Source of the DNA: Acidobacteriota bacterium
GTDB taxonomy: Bacteria > Acidobacteriota > Blastocatellia > UBA7656
NCBI GenBank assembly: GCA_038040445.1
Contig: JBBPIG010000017.1
Span: 62,001 to 126,000 of the forward strand
Reading direction: 5' to 3'
Length of the DNA: 64,000 bases
Within the stretch, counting starts at the first letter, position 1; each line of letters opens with the position of its first letter. Position numbers and translations under genes: made by a program. This document shows positions 43,714 to 52,886 of this stretch, one piece after another. Under the pieces are notes generated by a model that was not told where the DNA came from, made no database searches, and worked only from the letters and a program-made list of their open reading frames with translations.

Positions 43714-46556
43714 TTAGCTCAACCCTCGGAGTAGCCCCTCCGGTCCGATGCGATAGCAGTCAATCTTTGACAATGCTTCCCACTCGAGTCTGGCGGGATT
43801 CTGGATGGCAGTCACCTGAGGCTCGGACGCGCAGTTGAACACAACGTACAGCCAGTACTCATCGCCCAAACTCTGAGCTGTCTTGTACTCATTGGCCGTG
43901 AGCGCTATCTCACCGACTCCGGCTCGTCCCTTCACTTCGATGAACCTTGTTTCGATCTGCTCGCGCGAATCATCGGTGCGAAAACGACGCGAAACAAGAT
44001 CGAAGCCGCGAGTATCGCTCTCGACGCTTTCCACCCTGCAACCTTGCGCTTCCTCAAAAACGATAACCGCTCGAACCGCGACGTTTTCAATTTCAGCGAA
44101 CCGGAGATCAGCCTGCGTGTCCTGCTCGCCAGAGGGCCGAGTCACGGTATAGCCGACAGCCTTGTAAGCCTTCAACCGCTTCTCGTACATGCGATTCAGC
44201 ACGGGCACGCAAGCGTCGACGTAATCATAAACCCGGACGACGTGCTTGTTCGCGTGGAGCCGATGCAGCCGGCCGACGTACTGCTGGACCGTGCCTCGCC
44301 AAGAGATCGGCATAGCCAGGAACAGCGTGTCCAGTCGAGCATCGTCAAAGCCTTCGCCCATGTAACGCCCAGTCGCGAGGATCACACGTTGCTGGTCTTC
44401 AGGCACCGCTTTTATCTGCGAAGCAAGCGCATCCCGTTGCCTCTTGCCCATTCCATAAGGAAGACGTTGGGCACGCGGCGCGATAGCTTCTCGACGAAGA
44501 GTTGTAAGTGGTCCGTACGCTCCGTAAGCACGAGCGGAACCCGCCCGTCTTCGACGGCGCACACAATATCAGAGACGATTAGGTCCGTTCGCTGGTCGTC
44601 ATTAACTAGAGCAGCGTAGATATCCTGTATGCCGATGCCGGTCCATTCCGGAGGCACCGTGAATTCAGTGAACCTGGGTATGACCTCGTGTTGAATAGCT
44701 GAAGCGGCCGCCTGTTTCTTGCTGCTCACGTTGAAGCGAATGGGGCCGCACTGCATAAGGATGATTGGGTGGTGGCCGTCTTTGCGAACCGGCGTAGCAG
44801 TTAGCCCGACAACGTACCTCGCTTTTACCTTCCTCAACACTCGCTCGAACGTGAAGGCGGAGACGTGGTGGCACTCATCCACGATCACCTGGCCGTATTC
44901 GGCAACGAGGTCTTTCACGTCGCCCTTTCGGATCAAGCTCTGAATGACCGCTACGTCTATGCGTTCAGCTCGCGAAGTCTTGCCTCCGCCAATCTGGCCG
45001 ATGTCCTTGACGCTAAGCCCGAGGAAGACAGCCAACCGTTCCCGCCACTGGTCCATTAAATGGCGTCGATGAACGAGGACCAGCGTGTTCACTTTTCGCG
45101 TTGAAATCAGCCGCGCCGCTACCGCCGTCTTGCCGAAGGCAGTCGCCGCGCAAAGGATGCCGTCATCGAAACCAGCGAGAGCATTCGCAGCCTCCGTCTG
45201 ACCCGCCCGAAAGTCGCCGTGAAACTCGACCTCGATGGAGATGCCGCCAAAGCGATGGTCTGACACCTCGACAGCGATTCCGTGGCTTTCGAACAGTTCG
45301 AGCAGTTCTTGCATTAAGCCGCGGGGCAGCGCGATGTGATGATCAAACTCTTCCGCGCAAGCGATAACGCGTGGTTTGGCAAAAGTCGAGAACCGCATTG
45401 CTTGAGCACTGTAGAATTCCGGGTTTTGAAATGCCGCCAGCCGAATCAGGCGATCCAGAAACGCCGCCGGTAAACCCTTCTTTTCGACGTAAAGCATATC
45501 GCCGCGTTGGATTGATACACTGCTGGGCAACGGTTCTTCGATAACTCCAGTGCGTAACCGGCCGGAAGGCGGCAGAGTCCAGGGATCACTCGCGTCATCG
45601 TCCTCGAATGCGCTCCGTCGCACACCGATAATGTCGCCGGTTGGAATCGTGATGCGGATGAGCGATTGAATTTCGTCCTGCGTTAGTCGTCGGATCGAAG
45701 AGAGGAACGCCCACTGATCCTCGTAAGGTCGAAGCTGATTGTCGATGAAGACGCTGTTGCCATTCTCCCGAGGACCGCGCTGCAGGGGCAAGGCTATCAG
45801 GTTCCCGAACCCACCCTTGGGCATCGTGTCCTGACTTGGAAACAAACGGTCATACGAATCGAGGCCCATCGAGTAACGCCGCTCCATCGTGCGGGTCAAC
45901 AGGGCGCTCGCGAGTCTTCGTGCCAGGGCCGCCGGAATCGGGGCTGCAAAGAATATCCAGACGTGAGCTCCGTTCCCCGATCGTGAGCGTTCCAGCGCGG
46001 CTGGAACGCCCAACCCATAACAAGTTTCTAAGAATGCACGGGCGTCCGTTTCCCAGGTCTTCTTGTCGAAGTCCACCGCAACGAACCAGCAGGTATCATC
46101 CTGTAGTAGAGGATAGACTCCGATGGTTTGTCTTCCGAGTAGATGATCTCTGATCACTTCCTCGGTCAGAGGGAAAAGCTTGCTGTGCCGAAAAGATCTC
46201 TTCTGCCCAGGGGAGGTTGCTTGGCTCCACTCGCGAATTCCCGCCGGCGAGTATCCCGTTCGACCGTTCCTCGCTTCCCACCTGACCGCATAGACATCAT
46301 CGCGGCCACGAAACAGATTTCTGAACAACGACACTTTCAGTTCAGGTCGAGAGTCGGCCGTTACAGTAGCTGACGGTTGTGTCTTCTCCGGTTGTGTCTT
46401 CTTATGATCGAGTGAGAAGTGCGCCCCGACAATTGGGGCACGGTCCGCGGAAGGTTCACCGAGTCGAAGCCTCAGATCGGCATTCTCTTTTCGGAGACGC
46501 TCACACTCGGCGCGGGCTCTCTCGATCTGAGTCCTCAGAATCTCATCGCTCTCCAC
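43714..46556 (-). pseudogene. Primase (AEP) - SF2 helicase - DUF3883 nuclease protein, one frameshift
   Basis: Two overlapping frames (about 44412-46556 and 43714-44460) form one protein of about 945 residues broken by a missing base near 44450, between VPNVFL and YGMGKRQRDAL. Domains in order: a short coiled coil; an archaeo-eukaryotic primase domain with VDFD and SGNGAHVW metal/nucleotide motifs; an SF2 helicase with CAATAFGKTAV (Walker A), VIVDECHH and QQYVGRLHRLH (motif VI, after the shift); and a DUF3883 (NOVEIN-type) nuclease-like domain (GFDLVSRRF, RFIEVKGRAGVGEI). The primase domain is of the type called TOTE conflict systems in Pfam, thought to act against foreign DNA. The likely start is GTG 46556 (TTG 46610 is possible). 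It is a decayed gene, a sequencing error, or recoded. Confidence 0.85.
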
Positions 46557-46751
46557 GGTTCTCGACCTCGTGAAAGACTCGCCGCACGCTGGCAGCCCTG
46601 CGGAATTCAACAGGAATCATACGCGCGCCGTCCGTCTGCTCAAAATCGGACGCGAGGCTGGCTTGGTACAGCAGAGATCTGATCGAGAAGATTAATGGGA
46701 GGCAAGAGAGAGTAGCTTGCGAACGGGAACTAGTCAGGCTACTCTCACCGT

Positions 46752-46976
46752 ATGAGCACCGGTGAATTGGTGAAGCAAGTCAAAGCGCTACCGCGTCGTG
46801 AGCGACAGAAGGTCTTCAAAGCGCTCCTCGCACTCGAAGTGAACGAGCAAGCACATTCGCCAATGAAGACTAAGCGTGTGAAATGGCCGGATGTTGAAGC
46901 GCGAGCGAAGCGCATCTTTGGCAATAGCGTGCTTCCGAATCTGGTTCTGCTGGATCGCGAGGAAGAGACCCTCTGA
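46752..46976 (+). CDS. Small antitoxin-like protein of a PIN pair
   Basis: A 74-residue protein starting with MSTGELVKQVKALPRRERQK, then a conserved C-terminal block, VKWPDVEARAKRIFGNSVLP. The block is shared almost unchanged with the gene at 60979-61203, so this is a named-by-homology family. The PIN gene starts six bases after its stop. The antitoxin role is inferred from this position. Confidence 0.82.
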   Translation: MSTGELVKQVKALPRRERQKVFKALLALEVNEQAHSPMKTKRVKWPDVEARAKRIFGNSVLPNLVLLDREEETL

Positions 46977-46982
46977 ACCATA

Positions 46983-47417
46983 ATGGACCATTACGCTGAC
47001 AGCAGCTTCCTCGTCTCCTGCTATCTATTGGACGCTAATACACCACTGGCAAAAGCTTACTTGTCTGGGACGAGCGTGCCACTGGCCTGGACGGCATTGC
47101 ACGCGCTGGAGGTCAGAAATGCGTTCGAGTTGGGTGTCTTTCGCGGCCTGTTGACCGCAGCCGATGTTGCGGCAGCTTGGGCGAATCTGGAGAGCGACCT
47201 GAGGAGTGCCCGCCTGGTTCGTGCGACGGTTAAGTGGCCGGCTGCATTTCGCCGAGCGGCGCGGATGAGCGAACGGCATTCAGCGACAGCCGGCACGCGT
47301 AGTCTCGATATCCTGCATGTCGCTGCGGCGAAATCCATGCGCGCGATTGAGTTCATTTCTTTCGATGGGCGACAGCGGTCACTTGCGAGCGCTACCGGAT
47401 TCCGAGTGGCACCCTAG
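46983..47417 (+). CDS. PIN-domain toxin
   Basis: A 144-residue PIN-fold nuclease. Acidic metal residues are visible: Asp in YADSSFLVSCYL, Glu in ALHALEVRNAFEL, Asp in TRSLDILHVAAAK and Asp in FISFDGRQRSLA. It is coupled to the small gene upstream. Its last 26 bases overlap the 3' end of the AbrB-type gene on the opposite strand (47392-47676), so the two transcripts are partly antisense. Confidence 0.85.
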   Translation: MDHYADSSFLVSCYLLDANTPLAKAYLSGTSVPLAWTALHALEVRNAFELGVFRGLLTAADVAAAWANLESDLRSARLVRATVKWPAAFRRAARMSERHSATAGTRSLDILHVAAAKSMRAIEFISFDGRQRSLASATGFRVAP

Positions 47418-47676
47418 TTTTGGCCCGCTCCTTCATATTGCGCTGGAGAGACTCGATCATTTGATCGGCAGTGTCGAAGGGACCGTACGTGCGGCCTCTG
47501 CGAATATCTTCCAGTCCTTCTTCAATCCGCCTGTCAATGAGGCTCTTGGGCGTGAGCGTGATCTTTCCCTTCTCAAACCTTGCTTCTAGCAGATCGCCTA
47601 CATTCAAGCCGGCCCGTTCGCGGAGCGCGGATGGGAGCGTAACCTCACCTTTGGGTTTCACTTTGACTAACGACAT
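47392..47676 (-). CDS. AbrB/MazE-type antitoxin or regulator
   Basis: A 94-residue protein with the swapped-hairpin AbrB N-terminus (LVKVKPKGEVTLPSALRERA, LNVGDLLEARFEKGKITLTP), a DNA-binding fold used by many antitoxins. The C-terminal half is basic and helical (EGLEDIRRGRTYGPFDTADQ) and often binds a PIN or MazF toxin. No toxin follows on its own strand. The adjacent PIN gene faces it, so pairing with that toxin is uncertain. Confidence 0.85.
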   Translation of the reverse strand: MSLVKVKPKGEVTLPSALRERAGLNVGDLLEARFEKGKITLTPKSLIDRRIEEGLEDIRRGRTYGPFDTADQMIESLQRNMKERAKTRVPLGIR

Positions 47677-47813
47677 ATGAGTATCTGACTGGTTAGAGCT
47701 TTGCTAGAAAATCCAACTCGCTCTCAGTCTACCAGATGCATATCATCCGTCAATCTACTAGAAAGTATAGACGGCCGCTGTGTTTGTGTACTCCATCTTA
47801 TGCTGATACTCGC

Positions 47814-48134
47814 TCATTGTGTCTCGGTGGCGCGCTTCTCCTTGGCCACTTTCTTAGCTTGCTTCTTCTCATGATCGAGACGAACGCGCTCCTCGATGGA
47901 CATCACGATGTCAGGGGCAGGCTGTCCGAAGTGCTTGAAGTATATTTCCTCGATGAACTGCGGCAGGGGGAGCTTCCAAGGCTCCTGCTTGTGGTTGTCG
48001 AGCTTGCCCAGCTTCGCGGGGTTCATTCCCAGCTCGCGCGCCATCTGCACCTGGGCGTGGGAGAGATGGTGGCGCTTTCGCGCGTCGATCCACGCCTGCA
48101 TCTTCTGATTTGGGTTCTTCGTCTTTTTGGCCAC
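47814..48134 (-). CDS. Conserved small protein with HTH-like region
   Basis: A 106-residue basic protein. The pattern (ARKRHHLSHAQVQMARELGM, NPAKLGKLDNHKQEPWKLPL) resembles a conserved family seen in many soil bacteria and may contain a short helix-turn-helix. The lysine-rich C-terminus (DHEKKQAKKVAKEKRATE) looks unstructured. It runs with the next two minus-strand genes as a likely operon. No function is known. Confidence 0.72.
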   Translation of the reverse strand: MAKKTKNPNQKMQAWIDARKRHHLSHAQVQMARELGMNPAKLGKLDNHKQEPWKLPLPQFIEEIYFKHFGQPAPDIVMSIEERVRLDHEKKQAKKVAKEKRATETQ

Positions 48135-48190
48135 GAATCATTCTTTCTCTTGGCTGTCGTCCCATCCCCTCCGCGCTCTGACTTCATCGA

Positions 48191-48607
48191 TCAGCGAACG
48201 CGTGCTGGTTGTCTGACCGCCTTTGTGCTGCCGCGTGTGCGATGGGCGGCAGCGGGTTCGGGAGGGAACGGTTCGAAGCCCAGCCACTTGCGATAGGCGG
48301 CGATGTAGCGAGCTCCCCTCGATCGCTGCGGAACCACAACATCGGAAGCTGCTACGACGTGTTCGGAGCCGTCCTCGCGACGACACCTCGCAGTCAGCCC
48401 GCGCCGCTCATTGCCATCGTAGTCGAACTCGATCAGCGAGACCGGTTCGCCGATGACGAATCCCTCACAGGGCACGGTGACGTGGTCTTCGAAAGCCTGC
48501 CGGAAAGCCCAGAGCTTCTCGTCATCGCGGTAGGCGTCGACCGTGATCTCCTCAATCAGATCGTCCAGAATGGTCCGTTTCTTGTCGTCGTGTTTGGGTC
48601 GGCTCAT
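48191..48607 (-). CDS. Conserved hypothetical protein
   Basis: A 138-residue protein. The conserved part runs ILDDLIEEITVDAYRDDEKL, then LWAFRQAFEDHVTVPCEGFV and LIEFDYDGNERRGLTARCRR, a pattern of a small family of unknown function often found in accessory regions. The last 25 residues are basic and low in order. It lies 34 bases after the interrupted gene at 48642 and 56 bases before the HTH-like gene at 47814-48134. Confidence 0.7.
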   Translation of the reverse strand: MSRPKHDDKKRTILDDLIEEITVDAYRDDEKLWAFRQAFEDHVTVPCEGFVIGEPVSLIEFDYDGNERRGLTARCRREDGSEHVVAASDVVVPQRSRGARYIAAYRKWLGFEPFPPEPAAAHRTRGSTKAVRQPARVR

Positions 48608-48641
48608 CGAATCCTTTTGTTTGTGCTTTGCTTGGGCATCT

Positions 48642-49187
48642 CTACTTCGTGACCCACCTACAAACGCCGCTTAGGTTATGTTGCCCAGATGCGTTCGTCA
48701 ACGGTGACGTCGTCGGTCCTGCCCAGATGACGACGAGGTAGCGTGCGAATTTCAAAGCAGAATCGGGTAGCATCATCCTGAGGGCGCGCTCGATGTCTTT
48801 AGACCTGGTGGCCGGGTCGATCTGATAGAGGGAGCGAACGAACTCAGAAGCGATGTACTTCTTGTCGGCATCAGTCAGATGCTCGGGACCGAGCTGGACA
48901 GCTTCAGTTTCGCCGTAGTCACGGTCATTGATTTCAACTACGCGGCCACTGGACTCATCGACTACGATTCGAGTTCTCCTTCGGAGTCAGTGGAGTACGC
49001 ATTCGTCATCAGTGATGAAGACGGTAAAAGGTCCTGGATAAGGCAACCGTTCTGGAGTGAGTTCGGGAAAGAGCTTTCGCAAGAAGTCGTCAGCGACAGC
49101 CAAGTATTGTTTGCTGGTGACGATGACTATCTCTTCCTGGTCCTCGCAAGCGTAGTTGAGACTATGGCTAAAGCGAAAGCCGTTCAT
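48642..49187 (-). pseudogene. Hypothetical gene interrupted by an in-frame TGA
   Basis: On the minus strand one frame runs from ATG 49187 (MNGFRFSHSLNYACEDQEE) to TAG 48642-48644 with a single TGA at 48987-48989 in the middle. The part after TGA is clearly protein-like (VVDESSGRVVEINDRDYGE, HLTDADKKYIASEFVRSLYQ, ERALRMMLPDSALKFARYLV) and has no start of its own. GC at third positions stays high across the stop. A nonsense mutation is the simplest reading. A plus-strand frame over the first half (48879-49253) also looks coding, so the strand is not certain. Confidence 0.5.
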
Positions 49188-49616
49188 GGACCAGGTAGAA
49201 GGGCAAACTGCGTTCCAATCACAAACGGCAATACCGATATTGAACGACCTTAGTTGCAGCCGTCTCCGGCGTGCGTGACTAGGAATGATCCTGGGACGCG
49301 GAGCAGCGCAGACTAGGTTTGCTCTGTGTGACACCCGGCAAAGCAATATGGTTTGCTAGAGCGGACCGGAGGCAAGCAGAGGGAAGGCTCTTTGCCAACC
49401 TTGGGTTCTGACCAAGCAGAGCCGTTTTCTGCTTGCTTCAAGAAATCATTGTCCGCCCATTTGTGACTTATTCTGCCCGTCTGAAATCAAACAAACCTCA
49501 GGAGCCGAGAGGCTGCCGAGACGAGGTCTATCCAATGCGATGAAAGAACAAATATCACTTGCCCGCAGTGTTGCGCGCATTGAGAAACCATCGCTCAGGC
49601 AAGTCTCGATGAACGG
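49188..49616. other. Intergenic region, nothing recognised
   Basis: No conserved open frame was seen. A plus-strand frame from 48879 ends inside it and a minus-strand frame reaches into it, but neither shows a known motif. The G+C content falls near the right end, at the edge of the AT-rich cassette. Confidence 0.45.
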
Positions 49617-51359
49617 TTAGACGTATTGCCTTGCTCTACATTTTTGCAACAGCTGCTGAAGCTCGGATAGTTGCTTATTAATTTCGTTTCTTCGGCTGCT
49701 GAATTCGTATTCGACTCTCGCCTTAGCGCTTTCATTTTCGTGTTCACTTCTCTCTATTCGCTTCGAGAGTTGATTCTTCGGTATTGTGACTGACAAGAAT
49801 TTTAGAAGGATTTGAAGGACGCCAAAAATGATGATTGGGCCAAGAAAAGTAGTTCCTAAAAACAAGAGAATGGGCCCCCCCATGTTTCCACCCCTCCCAA
49901 ATTGATCAGATGGCCTCATAAGTGGCTGCGCAATAGACCATCCTATTGCAGCAGAAGGGAGAAATAAGATAGCGTACAACCAACCAAAGATACTGTCACT
50001 GCTCTTTCCTTTTATGTTTTCACGCTCCTGTTTTAGAGCGTAAACGTGTTGATTCATCGTGGCCATTTCTTGATTCATTTCCAAATCGAGTCGACGTAAA
50101 TTACTCTCCGTAATTGAAATCTTCTCCGAGAGAGTATCTTCCGCAATTTTGAAAGCCTGCTCGCTCCATTCGTTAGCCTTCGGGAGTATGCCACTATAAG
50201 TGAAAAAGCCCCCTTTCTTGAATTCTTGCTCCAGAGTATTTGAGGCATTAATGTTTTCAGCTAAGCGGTTGTGCGCCCCAACTTTTTGCGCTGTTTCTAT
50301 GGCGCGATTGAGTTGATCAATAGCATGCCGCGCTTTCTGTCCATACTCATCTTTCAGTTTGACCAACAGGGCTTGCACCTTTGGTTTTGGCGCAAGGTCT
50401 CCATCAGTCGTTGTCTTTACTGCGTAGAATCTTTCTGCTCTTACTACTCCTTCGAGCACTTCTGCGGCTTCTGACTCAGCGCCCCCTGCGGCGAGGGCCT
50501 TTGCCTTAACAAAGCCGGCCTCTAGCAGGGATGGCATCAGTGCGAGGGCTCTGTCGGAAAGCTCAACCGCATCTGCCAGTTTTCCTTGCGCGTAACAGGT
50601 GATGCCCGCCTGATGGTAAGATTCTGCGGCTGCGGCTTGCGGCATTATGGATTGTTCAGCCAAATTCGCACCGACACCGTTTGTAAGGACATCAAAGGCC
50701 CTCTCTGCATTTGGACCTGACTCTACAACAGCATACTTTGCCGCTTTTCTAAAGTAGGCCTCTGCCTTTGGCAGATCAAGGAGGTCTGGAGAATGGCGGT
50801 AAATCCTCCCGATAGTATGCAGCACAACATAATCAGTTTTTTCGCGTTTTTCTGCCTCCAGCAGATTGTCTATCGCATCTTGATAGAGGTCACTGTCAAG
50901 AGCGGCGTTTTTGTAATGTTTGAATCCCTGTTCAATAAAATACTGACGCTCTTTTTGTATATCAGGAATGCGAAGCAGAAGAGCGATGTTTCCTAGTAAA
51001 AGATTAGAGATTCTCTGCTGGTCAATCACCTGGGACAATCGCCAGTCAAGCATAGTAGCCATACGATCAACAGACATTTCTAGGGTCGAGAGCCCTGATG
51101 CAAGTTCAGAGAAGCCTTCGTCTAGCCTACCAACAACCATGGTGGCTGCATTTGTTATTGCTTCTGCTTGTTGGCGTGAAGCCTCATCAGTTGATGATCT
51201 CATTGCCTCGGAAGCTTTCCTAATTTCAGTTTCGTATGACTTGGTTTGAGAACGAATAGCAGAAGTAATATCAGTGGTGTACTCCTGCTGCTGTAGATAT
51301 CGCTTCCATTGAGAATAAGCGGCCTCTCCCGATGCTACATTATGAACAAAGTTTGCCAT
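49617..51359 (-). CDS. Large helical membrane protein of the CFI-box cassette
   Basis: A 580-residue protein with AAAGGAG eight bases before ATG. About residues 30-110 are a long helix (EIRKASEAMRSSTDEASRQQ); 130-220 contain the conserved LLLRIPDIQKERQYFIEQGF and YVVLHTIGRIYRHSPDLLDL, LPKAEAYFRKAAKYAVVES blocks, a TPR-like domain known from a widespread hypothetical family. Further TPRs lie to about 310 and a coiled coil at 400-445. Two membrane helices (GWLYAILFLPSAAIGWSIA, ILLFLGTTFLGPIIIFGVL) precede a charged C-terminal helix. Base composition is clearly AT-richer than the rest of the window. Function unknown. Confidence 0.8.
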   Translation of the reverse strand: MANFVHNVASGEAAYSQWKRYLQQQEYTTDITSAIRSQTKSYETEIRKASEAMRSSTDEASRQQAEAITNAATMVVGRLDEGFSELASGLSTLEMSVDRMATMLDWRLSQVIDQQRISNLLLGNIALLLRIPDIQKERQYFIEQGFKHYKNAALDSDLYQDAIDNLLEAEKREKTDYVVLHTIGRIYRHSPDLLDLPKAEAYFRKAAKYAVVESGPNAERAFDVLTNGVGANLAEQSIMPQAAAAESYHQAGITCYAQGKLADAVELSDRALALMPSLLEAGFVKAKALAAGGAESEAAEVLEGVVRAERFYAVKTTTDGDLAPKPKVQALLVKLKDEYGQKARHAIDQLNRAIETAQKVGAHNRLAENINASNTLEQEFKKGGFFTYSGILPKANEWSEQAFKIAEDTLSEKISITESNLRRLDLEMNQEMATMNQHVYALKQERENIKGKSSDSIFGWLYAILFLPSAAIGWSIAQPLMRPSDQFGRGGNMGGPILLFLGTTFLGPIIIFGVLQILLKFLSVTIPKNQLSKRIERSEHENESAKARVEYEFSSRRNEINKQLSELQQLLQKCRARQYV

Positions 51360-51412
51360 TTACTCTGCTCCTTTGTGCAAGTTATCTATCCCGCTTGTAC
51401 CTGGTGGCCGAG

Positions 51413-51589
51413 TCATTTGTTGTACAACCAAGCCTCAGCTTTTGTCATTGCTTCTTTTGCTGAGTATGCCTTGCCAACATAAGTCCAACCTGCCCAATCA
51501 ACATAGACATCTTTGTCATAAGAACTCCATGCCACTTTGAAGAGTTGTCCACTACCCGAGCGAACTGTGCCGATTGTCGGTGCAGCCAT
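51413..51589 (-). CDS. 58-residue protein of the CFI-box cassette
   Basis: ATG 51589 is preceded by AAAGGAG at the correct distance. The product (APTIGTVRSGSGQLFKVAWS, then WAGWTYVGKAYSAKEAMTKA) is a compact, aromatic-rich protein with no known family. It lies between the two larger genes of the cassette with gaps of 13 and 53 bases. Its strong ribosome site and conserved spacing favour a real gene. Confidence 0.65.
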   Translation of the reverse strand: MAAPTIGTVRSGSGQLFKVAWSSYDKDVYVDWAGWTYVGKAYSAKEAMTKAEAWLYNK

Positions 51590-51602
51590 ATGTAAACTCC
51601 TT

Positions 51603-52208
51603 TCACTTTTTGATCCGTCGCAAAAGCGGTTGAAGCAGTACATCCCTTGTGATCTTTCTTAGGAGACGGGATTTAGACAGCAGAAAGGCGAAAGGTGGTG
51701 ACACTTTATAGTAAGTAGTAACGAATATCCTTCCCCTTCTTGAGTTAAGCAGTACGTCATCTCGAAAACGACGAAATAGTACTACCTCTGGAGCAAGGGG
51801 GGAACCATAGGTTGCTGTTGCAATAAAGCAAACCCCAGAGGAGGTTTTCGGTTCGCGTAGTGTCGTACTGTTCAAAGGATTCACGCAACCGCATTCACAG
51901 GTTATTGACTCCAAAATTGTCTGGTCACAGCGGCCACACTCCACGCTAACCCGGGAAGGACTTCCACCTAAACCAATGCTAGTGCTTGAGCAATTGGGAC
52001 AGCCCTTAAGATAATCCGCAAAGCGGTGAATCTTGCCGCATTTCATACACTCAACTGCTAAGTTCGGCAGATTCTCGACAAACTTTCGATCCTCAGAAGT
52101 TGAGGAATCCGAGAGCCCTTCAATCGCTCGGTTAATGCGCAGATTGTAAGTTGCAGGACCAACTCCGATTGGCTTCCATTCAATTTTCTTTTCAACATCA
52201 GATTCCAT
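51603..52208 (-). CDS. Zinc-ribbon protein with C-terminal CFI-box
   Basis: A 201-residue protein with AAAGGAG seven bases before ATG. Residues about 50-110 hold cysteine pairs: VECMKCGKIH, GCPNCSSTS, VECGRCDQT and CECGCVN, enough for two zinc ribbons. The C-terminal 75 residues start with CFIATATYGSPLAPEVVLFR and continue FRDDVLLNSRRGRIFVTTYY, the CFI-box motif that occurs at protein C-termini in many bacteria and is suspected to be a processing or sorting signal. First gene of the AT-rich cassette. Confidence 0.85.
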   Translation of the reverse strand: MESDVEKKIEWKPIGVGPATYNLRINRAIEGLSDSSTSEDRKFVENLPNLAVECMKCGKIHRFADYLKGCPNCSSTSIGLGGSPSRVSVECGRCDQTILESITCECGCVNPLNSTTLREPKTSSGVCFIATATYGSPLAPEVVLFRRFRDDVLLNSRRGRIFVTTYYKVSPPFAFLLSKSRLLRKITRDVLLQPLLRRIKK

Positions 52209-52886
52209 AAACAGTCTCCTTTCTAGTTCTGGCTTTATGGCAGATTTCCCCCAATCAGTCTCTTCGCCTAGTTCGTCTGGTACTGCTTTGAGAACAGATG
52301 CTCAGAATCAAGATTATTGATTCTGAATCGGGCCTACTTCTGTGAAGGCGGCCAGTCTATTTCTAAATCTTTTTCCTGTCAATCCCGACAATGCGGGATA
52401 CTGCAATAGTAAGCGTCTAACTTCAAATCATCGTACTAAAAGCGGCGTGGAATGGTACCGCCGTTAGTACACCTAATCAAGTTGACAAAGTAGCGTAGCC
52501 CAGACTAGCCCGTCCAACAGTCAATCGAACTGCTCGACGATATACGCCAGCACGAAGTCCGAAGAGCTATCGAGCGAGACTACGAAGAAGAGTTCGTCAG
52601 CGAGACGTGACCGAGCTGAGTGAGCGAGAGGCGAGTCCAGCCGAGCGCGTCCGCGATGAGGGCATTCCGACGAGCCCGAGGTGCAGTGCTGGCGGGGAGC
52701 TCTTACGCTATTCAGACCGAGCGCCTAGAACCGGGTACAAAAATAGACCCCCGGGTCGAAATATGTACCCTGGGTACGAAAAATGTAGCCCTCGTTTGCT
52801 CCCACACCGCTGCCTGTTGAAGACTGAGCAAATGGCTGCTCGTGCTCGATGTGACGTGTCTGGGAAGGGACCTGAGTAAGATCGGC
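52209..52886. other. 678-base non-coding stretch with a gene remnant
   Basis: No complete gene was recognised. At about 52515-52610 a plus-strand frame reads ELLDDIRQHEVRRAIERDYE then EEFVSET and a stop, which looks like the tail of a real protein without its start. Tandem 20-bp repeats lie at 52731-52790. The left part belongs to the AT-rich region. Confidence 0.45.
52731..52790. repeat. Three tandem imperfect 20-bp repeats
   Basis: Units CCGGGTACAAAAATAGACC, CCCGGGTCGAAATATGTACC and CTGGGTACGAAAAATGTAGC follow directly on each other. They share the pattern C-GGGT-cgaAAatatGtaC. No function is evident. Confidence 0.55.

Noticed and set aside
48879-49253. Plus-strand frame of 124 residues with reasonable protein character
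   Set aside because: It overlaps the minus-strand interrupted gene, whose second half has clearer coding character and matches the strand of the neighbouring genes. Kept as an alternative only.
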